From assembly GCF_003590855.1 (NCBI RefSeq), contig NZ_QYUP01000061.1, positions 1 to 32,359 on the forward strand: a stretch of 32,359 nt of DNA, read 5' to 3'. Both the position numbers and the translations under genes were made by a program. Numbering within the stretch: position 1 is the stretch's first letter; every line of letters begins with the position of its first letter. The notes below the pieces were generated by a model. That model had not been told where the DNA came from. It did not search any database and was given only the letters and a program-made list of their open reading frames with translations. Source of the stretch: Massilia cavernae (GTDB lineage: Bacteria; Pseudomonadota; Gammaproteobacteria; Burkholderiales; Burkholderiaceae_D). Shown piece after piece: positions 7,426-15,249 of the stretch.

Positions 7426-7510
7426 GTAGAGTAAGAGGCAGGGCGTAGTCGAACTATTTCCCTGCCTCTCCTCTCCGAACCGGACTTGCACCTTTCAGTG
7501 CATCCGGCTC
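7426..7510 (-). ncRNA. Group II intron domains V and VI
   Basis: Domain V (7510-7477, 34 bases on the minus strand) begins GAGCCGGATGC, includes the AGC triad and the GAAA loop, and closes with GTCCGGTTC. Domain VI follows: GAGAGGCAGGG pairs with CCCTGCCTCTT, AGAG pairs with CTCT, and the unpaired A at 7432 is seven bases from the 3' end. This is the expected branch-point adenosine. Confidence 0.9.
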
Positions 7511-7515
7511 TCCAT

Positions 7516-9048
7516 TTAAGTGCTGCTCATAGCAAAGGCAACATCGGCGTATCGCGACTCAATCGTTCGTCGCGCTACGTCGCGCACGATGTACGGATTT
7601 TCCGACGAGGTCCGCCATCTGAATTGCCCCTTACGGCTTGTGATGAGGCGCCGAAGCGCTATCGCTCCATACCAGCCACGACTGTTACGACCTTCTACTA
7701 CCCATGTCTTTGCTTGCCCCGGTTCTGGTTCACAGACATGGTCGCGCATTAGTGACGGGAAGCCCCGTCGATACTTACGCGCAAGCCAATACCCAAATTT
7801 CCAGAAGACAGTGCGATCCAGCTTGCTAAACATGGTGGCTGTAAAGTCGGTGTACTGATAGAAGTTCGCCCATCCCGCAAGTTGCCGATTCAGGCTTTCC
7901 ACGACATCCATCCGGTTTGCACCATAATCGCCTGACAGTTGCTTGACCAGTTTCTCGGCAAAGCGTCGGTACTTCTCCCACGGTATTGTGCTGACAGGCC
8001 GCATGCGACCGCGTGGACCTCGCTTACGGATGATGCGATGGCCGAGGAATACGAAGCCATCGTTGACATGCGTAACATGGGTTTTCTCCATGTTCAGCGT
8101 TAGTTTGAGTTGGCCTTCCAGAAACCCACGACACGCTTCGCGTACGGCTTCCGCATGCGCCTTGGTCCCTTTGACGGCTACCACAAAGTCATCAGCGTAA
8201 CGGCAGTACGATATTGCAGGTATCCACTGCCGATTCTCCCGCACGGCAATGGGCCGCCGATTGAGAATGCTGAAGTTCCACGCCCCCCGGTCTTGGCGCA
8301 CTTTCTTGCTAAGATAATTCTTCTCCATCCAAGCATCGAATTCATGCAACATGATGTTGGAAAGCAATGGTGAAATTACCCCGCCTTGTGGAACGCCTTC
8401 GCTTGCTGCTCGAAATAGACCGTGATCAACGCATCCTGCCTTGATGAATTTCCAGAGCAGTGCCAGCAAGCGCTGATCAGCAATACGCTTACGAATCCCC
8501 TTCATAAGCAAGCGGTGATGTACGGTATCGAAGTAGCTGGCGAGATCACCTTCGATCACCCAACGGCCTGCGGTATTTTCCGTACCACTATCTTGCAGTT
8601 GAAGTTTCACGGTACGTATCGCGTGGTGCACACTGCGGGCCGGTCTGAATCCATATGACGCCGGATGGAAGTCACTCTCCCATATCGGTTCCATCACCAT
8701 CAGAATGGCCCTCTGCACAATTCGATCACGAAGACAAGGAATGCCTAACGGCCTCATTTTGCCGTTCGCTTTCGGAATCAGTACACGTCGTGCTGGCAGC
8801 GGGTGGTACGCCCCCGCCAACAGCTCGGAACGGATCGTCGCGAGTTCAGCGTGGAGATGCTCCTCCATCCGAACCTTGTCAACACCGTCGACGCCCGGCG
8901 TCTTGGCTCCGCTGGAAGCCAGCGTGATACGAGCCGCCTCACTAAGCCAGGCGCTGTCGGCGACCAGCCTCAGGAGGCGATCGAACTTGCGTTCTTTGTT
9001 CTCCGTTGACCATGTCGCCAGCTTGCTTTGCATTTCACTGATTATCAA
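7516..9048 (-). CDS. ltrA: Group II intron reverse transcriptase/maturase
   Basis: The 510-residue protein lies within intron domain IV. The reverse transcriptase core is clear: VLIPKANGKMRPLGIP (about 89-104), FHPASYGFRP (about 127-136), the first catalytic Asp at about 168 (EGDLASYFD), GVPQGGVISPLLSN (about 218-231) and YADD at 284-287. The maturase (GIIM) region includes LNRQLAGWANFYQY. The C-terminal tail has no Cys-pair HNH endonuclease, so retromobility would rely on single-stranded targets at replication forks, as in other endonuclease-less introns. It binds intron RNA for splicing and copies it at new sites. No stop or frameshift is seen. Confidence 0.94.
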   Translation of the reverse strand: MIISEMQSKLATWSTENKERKFDRLLRLVADSAWLSEAARITLASSGAKTPGVDGVDKVRMEEHLHAELATIRSELLAGAYHPLPARRVLIPKANGKMRPLGIPCLRDRIVQRAILMVMEPIWESDFHPASYGFRPARSVHHAIRTVKLQLQDSGTENTAGRWVIEGDLASYFDTVHHRLLMKGIRKRIADQRLLALLWKFIKAGCVDHGLFRAASEGVPQGGVISPLLSNIMLHEFDAWMEKNYLSKKVRQDRGAWNFSILNRRPIAVRENRQWIPAISYCRYADDFVVAVKGTKAHAEAVREACRGFLEGQLKLTLNMEKTHVTHVNDGFVFLGHRIIRKRGPRGRMRPVSTIPWEKYRRFAEKLVKQLSGDYGANRMDVVESLNRQLAGWANFYQYTDFTATMFSKLDRTVFWKFGYWLARKYRRGFPSLMRDHVCEPEPGQAKTWVVEGRNSRGWYGAIALRRLITSRKGQFRWRTSSENPYIVRDVARRTIESRYADVAFAMSST

Positions 9049-10107
9049 AGGTCTTCACCTCATTGTGGTCAGTTAATCGACCAAGCAAACCACTTAAACT
9101 GCCCCCCTTCGCCATGTGACCGGATTTCCCGGCCTCGGACTACTACGAGGGCTCCGCCAGCTTGCACATCATCGGGGGCACACTCCCTTGGCATCTGCGC
9201 AAACCTTCCCCAGTTCACATGCTGGACTTAACGCATGGGCGAGGTTGCCTATCGCAGCCTTTATCCTTGCTTTCCGCAAGTCGGCGCGGATGTCATGGTC
9301 TAGCTACGCGCTCTCCATGACCCCATGCCGATCAGCATACATGTCTGATCGGCACTCGCGATTCCAGGTCATACGTATAACTGAAATCGATCCACGCCCT
9401 GCCTGTTAAACGGTGTAGGCAGGGGTGACATTTCAACCCTCAGGTACGGATTAATAGGTTCGTGTTCCTCAACCGTCCCATGCTCAGCCTAGAGATTCAT
9501 CTTGGCGTAACCGTTTCGCCGCAAATCCCGTTTCCCACGGACTACGTCACCTTGCCAGTGTCAGCAAGTCACCGCCGCTTCGGCTCACTTTCTCTCGTAG
9601 CAGAGAAAGGGCATTCCCGAAAAAAAAACTTGCCGGGTACTGCATTCCAAACATGCTCAAGCAGCGTCACCCCAATGCAGGCGGGCTACGCTGGCTGGGC
9701 GTACCGTAGGTGATGTCGGAGACGTAGGCCTTATTTGGCGCGGCCGGATTGAACTGGCGGGCCAGTACGTTGGCGGCGATCGGCAGATCATGCTTGCTGT
9801 CGGTCGTATGAATGAATTTGCGCTTCCAGACGGGTTTTAAGCCTGCCTGGCGCATCAAACGTCGAACCTTGAAGCGACCGGCCGTAATGCCCCGATTTGA
9901 CAGCTCTGCCACCATACGGCGACTGCCATAGCTCTGGTGACTTGCCACGAAAGCTGCGCGTAAATGGACACTCGCTTTGCAAACCGCCGGCGCAGCAGCA
10001 CGGCGCTTAGCTTCATAGAACCGGAACGGCTAACGCCCAGTACACGGCAGCTTTGCGAGACAGGGATGGCCTTCGTTTGCAGCTCGTCGATAAGTCGAAA
10101 ACTCATT

Positions 10108-10457
<350 letters not shown>

Positions 10458-10521
10458 CAGCAATCCGCTTCCGTTCACGAAGGGGAGGATGTCAAGGTGG
10501 TGTCTCCAGAATAGTCAGATA

Positions 10522-11387
10522 TTACGCACGGGCGATGACGCGCTCGTCGTCGCGGTTACGGCCGCCGAAGGTCGCTGCGAGGCTGGCGGTGAACGCACCC
10601 AGCAGGAGGGCGACGAACATCCACAGCGACGCCTTGGCGCCGGCCTTGCGCGCCTCGTCGGCCATTCGCATTGCTTTCGCCTTGGCGTCGGCGGCAGTCC
10701 TGGCGGCGCGTGCGTAGATCTCGTCGGCGCGGCGCTCTGCGTCCGCTTGGGGCATTCCGGTGCGCTTGGCAATGACCTGGGCCAGGTAGTTGCGGTCGTC
10801 GCCAGTCATGCTGCCGTTGACTACCGAAGCCATGATGATTTTCTTGATCTCGGCGCGCTGCGCATCGGTGGCGGCTTCGCCAGTCGGCGAACGCAGCAGC
10901 ATGTCGGCGAAGTAATCGGTCGGGTCGTTTGCACCGTCCGCATTGTCGCCAGCGGAAGCACCCGCCACGGCCATTGCCGGCGTTGCCGAGGCAGCGGTGT
11001 CGATGGCGCCGCCCAGGACCGCGTTGGCGCCGCCGGCCAGGATGCCGACGGTCACCAGCGTCGCGACAGCCCATGCCAGCATGCCGTGCGCGGTGTCGCG
11101 GAAATGGACTTCGTCAGTGTGGATGTTCGACCATTTCACGCGCAGGCGGCCAGCGACATGAAGGCGATCCATGCGATCGCCGCGCCGCCAAGCGGCTTGT
11201 CGGTGTACGAGTATGGCGACACTGATGACAGGCCGAGGCCGACGCCGAGGATCAGCAGGATGAACGATAGCGCGGCAGCGGCCGCGGCGCCGGCGAAGAT
11301 CGCGGGCCAGGATACGCCGGATGCATCGGCGGCTGCCGACGACGTCGCATACGCGGAGCTCGTACCCTCGCTTACTTGTATTTCCAT
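10522..11387 (-). pseudogene. Multi-pass membrane protein (PhnA-like annotation group), internally deleted and frameshifted
   Basis: The frame starts at the ATG at 11387 behind AAGGAGAGAAAC and encodes MEIQVSEGTSSAYATSSAAA. A first membrane segment rich in Ala/Leu/Gly (SWPAIFAGAAAAAALSFILL) follows, then a second starting at GGAAIAWIAFMSLAA. At about 11150 that frame stops. A second frame resumes with AGRLRVKWSNIHTDEVHFRD and continues to 10522 with two more membrane segments and a charged helical region. Relatives, as I recall them, have a GGYLAGRLR motif here. About ten residues appear lost between two similar stretches (CTGGCC), with a shift of frame. The function of the family is unknown; some databases label it PhnA-like. 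Confidence 0.65.
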
Positions 11388-11702
11388 GTTTCTCTCCTTA
11401 TTGGTTTTGTTTGGCGGGCGCTTCATTTGCCAGCATGCCGGCGGCACTGGCGCACGTTTGTGTGAGCGTGAAAGGGCAGCTTGCCGGTACAGATGAGAGG
11501 GGTATGTGCGCACACGAACATAAGGTTCGAGCGATGGCGTATGCACGTCGGCGGTGCGAAGGGTGGTGCTGTCGGGTTAGCTCTACGGCGCATCTGTCCG
11601 ACTCGCGCACAAGGCGTTCTCCTACGCGCGCCAAGTAGTGCTGGTGAGAAAATTGCGGGCTTGAATTAACGCCCGCACTAATTCGCTTACGGATGCAAAT
11701 AA
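11388..11702. other. Intergenic stretch with no recognised feature
   Basis: These 315 bases separate the broken membrane protein gene from the divergent helix-turn-helix gene and should hold both promoters. I find no convincing gene on either strand and no clear operator or terminator. Confidence 0.4.
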
Positions 11703-12002
11703 ATGACCGAAATCGCAACGCCAAACAAGAAGTACGACCCGAACAAGCTGATCGACACTGTTATCCAGAAACTCCAACTGAAGAACGACCGCGGCGTTGC
11801 CAAGCTGCTGCAGGTCGAAACGCCGATCATCACCAACGTGCGCAACAACCGCTTGCCGTTGAGTGGCCACCTGTTCATCCGTTTGTGCGAAGTGACCGGC
11901 ATGAGCGCGGCCGACCTGCGGGACCTGATGGGCGACCGCCGCCGCAAATTCCGCATGGCAGCCGCACATTCCATGCCGATCGCAGTCGGCGCGTGGGGGT
12001 AG
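11703..12002 (+). CDS. Small helix-turn-helix protein (XRE-like)
   Basis: The 99-residue protein has a lambda-repressor-like helical domain at residues about 12-80. It comprises KLIDTVIQKLQLKNDRGVAK, LLQVETPIITNVRNNRLPL as the probable turn and recognition helix, and LFIRLCEVTGMSAADLRDLM. A basic tail DRRRKFR follows. Similar proteins, from memory, are widespread single-copy genes in Burkholderiales, usually annotated as hypothetical. A DNA-binding regulatory role is likely, but its target is unknown. The ribosome-binding site is weak (ACGGA). It ends 13 bases before the end of the convergent racemase gene. Confidence 0.7.
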   Translation: MTEIATPNKKYDPNKLIDTVIQKLQLKNDRGVAKLLQVETPIITNVRNNRLPLSGHLFIRLCEVTGMSAADLRDLMGDRRRKFRMAAAHSMPIAVGAWG

Positions 12003-12015
12003 ATGGTATTTCGTC

Positions 12016-12741
12016 TCAGCCTGGCTGACGTGTGGATTCGACCCGCTTACCGAGGGAGAATTCCACAGCCGCTTCCACATGAATGGCCGTGGAGTCAAAC
12101 CCAGGCAAGGGCAACTTGTCCGTTTCCAGGATCATGCAGATTTCAGTGCACCCGAAAATCACGGAGTCGGCACCCTGGGCCCTGGCTTTTTCGATCAAGG
12201 ACACCAGCACATCGCGGGACGAATCCAGCACCTTGCCGACGCTAAGTTCGTCAAAGATGATGTTGTGCACCCGAGTGCGGTCATCGGCGTCGGGAACCAT
12301 GACGTGGATGCCATGCGGCTTCATGCGTGCAGAATAGAAGCCGTTCTCCATGGTGTAGCGCGTGGCGATCAGCAAAGGCTTGCTGCAGCCTGCCGCCTTG
12401 AGACGCTTCGCAGCTTCATCGACGATGTGGATGAAGGGTAGATCCGTCGCGGCCTCAACCGCATCTGCCACCAGGTGCATCGTGACCGCGCATATCATTA
12501 CGCACTCAGCCCCGCCAGCCTTCAGGTTACGTGCCGCCTGGGCCAGTCGCGCACCTGCTTCGGCCCAGCGGTTTGACTTTTGCAAGGCCACGATGTCCTG
12601 GAAGTTTACGGAATCCAGCAGGATCTCTGCCGAATTCAGCTCGCCCAAGTGCCGGTTCACGGCCTCATTGACCTTGCGGTAGTAGACGGCCGTGCCTTCG
12701 AAGCTCATGCCGCCGATCAGGCCGATTTTTTTCAGTGCCAT
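12016..12741 (-). CDS. Aspartate/glutamate racemase family protein
   Basis: The 241-residue protein belongs to the two-cysteine, cofactor-independent Asp/Glu racemase superfamily. The N terminus KKIGLIGGMSFEGTAVYYR is typical. The catalytic pair is visible as Cys84 (MICAVTMH) and Cys198 (FGCTEICM). The first motif is CAVTMH rather than the usual CNTAH, so the substrate may not be aspartate. The start at 12741 has AAGGAAA upstream. It lies 73 bases after the PhzF-family gene on the same strand, so the two are probably co-transcribed, with the MocR-type regulator diverging. The set suggests metabolism of an amino-acid-like compound. A strict substrate cannot be read from the sequence. Confidence 0.82.
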   Translation of the reverse strand: MALKKIGLIGGMSFEGTAVYYRKVNEAVNRHLGELNSAEILLDSVNFQDIVALQKSNRWAEAGARLAQAARNLKAGGAECVMICAVTMHLVADAVEAATDLPFIHIVDEAAKRLKAAGCSKPLLIATRYTMENGFYSARMKPHGIHVMVPDADDRTRVHNIIFDELSVGKVLDSSRDVLVSLIEKARAQGADSVIFGCTEICMILETDKLPLPGFDSTAIHVEAAVEFSLGKRVESTRQPG

Positions 12742-12814
12742 AAAGTGTTTCCTTTTCTCAAATGCCCTTTGAAGGCTCGCAAAAATGATGGAACCATGCC
12801 GACTCGGACGAAAC

Positions 12815-13702
12815 TTACAGGTACAGCTGGCCGCTGGCGGCCACCGCTGCCTCGCCGCCGATGCGCACGCGCAGGACTTCGCCTTCGCGCTCCCATGAAG
12901 CGTGGACCTCGCCGTCACGGCCAATCTCGATACCTTGTTCGGCAACATAGCTACCTGTCGCTTCCCCGGCATGCTTGTGGCGCGCGATGAAAGCCGCGAC
13001 CGAGCCATTGCCGGAACCGCACACCGGGTCTTCGGCGACGCCCTCGCCGGGCGCGAAGGTCCGCACACGGATGCGCACGGGACCAGCGTCGCCGCGCTCC
13101 ACGAACACCGTCAAACCAGCCGCACGCAGTGCCTTGCATTCGCGCGCGATCAAACCCTGGTCGGGAACGAGCCTCGAGATGGCCTCGAACCGGGACAGTT
13201 CGACGACGAGCCAGGGCGCGCCGGTCGACACGACCTCGAACGGGCTGTCGGCCAGGTCGGACTCGGCGCAGCCGAGCATCTGCGCCACGGTTTCGCGCGT
13301 AAGCCCAGTATCGCGGTAGGCCGGGGCGCCCTGCGTCATGCGCAACAGGGTGCCCGATGCGGACCGGATGACTTCGACCGGCACGATGCCGATGCCGCAT
13401 TCCTGGCGCAGCAAGGTGGCGTTGGCCTTGTCCGGGTAACGCGCCAGCACGGAGTGGGCTGCCGCAACCGTTGGATGGCCGGCGAACGGCAGCTCATTCA
13501 TTGGCGTGAAGATGCGGACGCGATAGTCGGCATCCGGCGTGCTTGGCTTGAGGATGAAGACCGTCTCCGACAGATTCATCTCGCGCGCGATTTTCTGCAT
13601 TGTCTGCGGAGATATGTCGTCGGCATCGAACACGACGGCAGCGGGGTTGCCATAGAGCGGCTGGCGGGTGAAGGCATCGACTTGGACAAAATCGAGTGGC
13701 AT
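12815..13702 (-). CDS. PhzF-family isomerase/epimerase-like protein
   Basis: The 295-residue protein has the PhzF (DapF-like) fold signature. It starts PLDFVQVDAFTRQPLYGNPA, with the catalytic Glu46 in LSETVF, GHPT at about 75-78 and DPVCGSGNGSVAAF near residue 240. PhzF itself isomerises DHHA in phenazine synthesis. Most family members, like this one, lie outside phenazine clusters and have unknown substrates. No other phenazine genes are present. The partner racemase downstream and the divergent MocR-type regulator suggest an amino-acid-derived substrate. The start is the ATG at 13702 with GAGGAGA nearby. Confidence 0.85.
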   Translation of the reverse strand: MPLDFVQVDAFTRQPLYGNPAAVVFDADDISPQTMQKIAREMNLSETVFILKPSTPDADYRVRIFTPMNELPFAGHPTVAAAHSVLARYPDKANATLLRQECGIGIVPVEVIRSASGTLLRMTQGAPAYRDTGLTRETVAQMLGCAESDLADSPFEVVSTGAPWLVVELSRFEAISRLVPDQGLIARECKALRAAGLTVFVERGDAGPVRIRVRTFAPGEGVAEDPVCGSGNGSVAAFIARHKHAGEATGSYVAEQGIEIGRDGEVHASWEREGEVLRVRIGGEAAVAASGQLYL

Positions 13703-13766
13703 GGAATCTCCTCATGGCGAAATCGAGCTTCGAGTATATGGATTGATACACTTCACGTAAACATAT

Positions 13767-13786
13767 AAAGTGTCACGAAACACTTT
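13767..13786. promoter_or_regulatory. Candidate operator between the PhzF gene and the MocR-type gene
   Basis: AAAGTGT and ACACTTT form a perfect 7 bp inverted repeat around a 6-base spacer, in the 99-base divergent intergenic region 13703-13801. A partial CACTT copy lies about 30 bases upstream (near 13750). MocR-type regulators bind repeats at their own divergent promoters, so this is a reasonable target, but that is inferred from position only. Confidence 0.4.
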
Positions 13787-13801
13787 TGCGATATTTCCGA
13801 T

Positions 13802-15177
13802 ATGCGTTTGAAATCTCCATGGATTCCACGGCTTGCCGCGGGTCCTGTCGCCCCCTCGGATCAGCTTGTGACGGCACTCGCCGACGACATTCTTGAGGAA
13901 CGACTCCATACAGGCGACAGGTTGCCGCCGCACCGCGACCTGGCCGACACACTCGGGATAGGTGTGGGCACGGTGACAAAGGCCTACGGCATCCTGGAAC
14001 GCCGCGGGCTGGTGCGTAGCGTCAAGGGCAGTGGTACCTTCGTGGCCCTGGCGCAGGCCCGGCGCGGGCCGCTCATCGACCTGTCCCGCAACGCGCCGCC
14101 GGCGGTGATGAGTGACCGCTTGTTGGCCCGCACGCTCATGGCGATCGCCAGGCGCGTCGATTCGGGCATGTTCAACGACTACCCGCCGCTTGCCGGCCAT
14201 GACGAACATCGCCGGCTGCTGGCGCGCTGGTTCGCCAGGCTGGGCATGGATGCCGATCCCCGCCGGTGGTCCTGACTGGCGGAGCGCATCATGCGGTTTC
14301 CCTCGCGGTATCGGTATCGGTGGCGTGCGGGCCCGGCGGCACCTTGTTTACCGAGGCGGAGACCTATCCGGGCGCGATAGCACTTGCGCGCCACCAGAGA
14401 ACCCATCTCGTAGGCGTGTCGATGGATGGAGAGGGCGTCGTCCCGGAAGCGCTTGATCGCGCGCTGTCAGCGCGCCGTCCCGGTCCCGCCGCGCTCTACG
14501 TGACTCCGACGATGCAGAATCCCACCACGGCCACGATGGGCCGGGCGCGGCGCGAGGCGATAGTCGCTGTGTGCCGCGACCATGACATCGCGATTATCGA
14601 AGACGATGTTTACACGCTCGCCGCCGACCGCAAGCTCCCGCAGCTCGCCATGCTGGCGCCTGAACGAACCTTCTACGCCAACAGCATGTCCAAGACCTTG
14701 AACCCGGCGCTCAGGATCGGCGGATTGGTCGCACCGGAGCCGATGTACGCGCACATCGAGGCAGCTTTGCAGGCGACGGCGATCATGGTGCCGCCACTGA
14801 GTTGCGCTGTCATGGAACAGTGGCTGATCGACGGAACCGCTGAAGTCGTAAGCCGGTCAATCCAGGACGAATCGGATCGCCGCCTTGCACTGGCGCGATC
14901 CATGCTGGGCGCGATGATGCGCGAACCCGGTCATCAGGGCTATCACGTCTGGCTGCCGATGCCGAGGCTTGAAGCACAAGGCCTGGAGCATGCGGCAAGC
15001 GCGCTGGGCGTGCTGGTCACGCCGCCATCTTCCACCGCTGCCGATACCGAAGCGCCGGATGGCGGTGTTCGCCTCTGCCTCGGTGCACCGTCCATCGCTG
15101 ATTTGAGCACGGCCCTTTCGGCCATAGCAAGACTGCGGCTTGAAGTCCGCACGGCTGATTCCCGACTGATTCTGTAG
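13802..15177 (+). pseudogene. MocR-type (GntR/aminotransferase fusion) regulator with a frameshift
   Basis: The N-terminal piece (13802-14275) has a GntR winged helix: GDRLPPHRDLADTLGIGVGT, then VTKAYGILERRGLVRSVKGS. The second piece (from GTG 14266) is a fold-type I aminotransferase domain: LTGGAHHAVSLAV, YVTPTMQNPTT, AIIEDDVY and the PLP lysine in SMSKTLNPALRIG. Reading DPRR directly into VVLTGGAHH needs one extra base near 14264-14266, so a single-base deletion has split a protein of about 458 residues. The two pieces overlap by 10 bases, so coupled translation of the second part from GTG is possible. The divergent PhzF-family gene is the likely target. A sequencing error cannot be excluded. 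Confidence 0.8.
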
Positions 15178-15191
15178 AACCAGGACTGAAA

Positions 15192-15235
15192 CAAAAAAAC
15201 GCGCTGCTCCCATCGAGGGATTGCGCAGTTTTTCT
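15192..15235. terminator. Probable bidirectional terminator between convergent genes
   Basis: An A7 run and AAC, GCGC and CCC blocks pair with GGG, GCGC and GTT blocks that precede a T5 run, with small internal loops. The structure sits between the 3' end of the MocR-type gene and the 3' end of the convergent fusion gene, where a shared terminator is expected. Pairing is imperfect. Confidence 0.45.
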
Positions 15236-15249
15236 TTGGCGCATAGCTG

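Larger units (their letters stand above)
7426..9704 (-). mobile_element. Group II intron with encoded maturase
   Basis: On the minus strand the intron starts with GTACGCCCAGCC at 9704, a variant of the GUGYG 5' consensus. It ends in CTCTAC at 7426, matching the AY 3' rule. Both boundaries follow from restoring the transposase frame. About 650 bases of ribozyme (domains I-III) precede the maturase gene. Domain V starts five bases after its stop codon, and domain VI has a bulged A. The GUACGCCCAG-type start is closest, from memory, to mitochondrial-like (CL/ML) introns. All required parts seem present. Confidence 0.88.

Noticed and set aside
7516..7720. HNH endonuclease domain at the end of the intron maturase
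   Set aside because: No Cys-pair or HNH residues are seen in the C-terminal tail, which ends as in endonuclease-less maturases.
12815..13702. Evidence for phenazine synthesis from a PhzF-family gene
   Set aside because: No other phenazine genes are in the window, and the PhzF family is mostly of other or unknown function.
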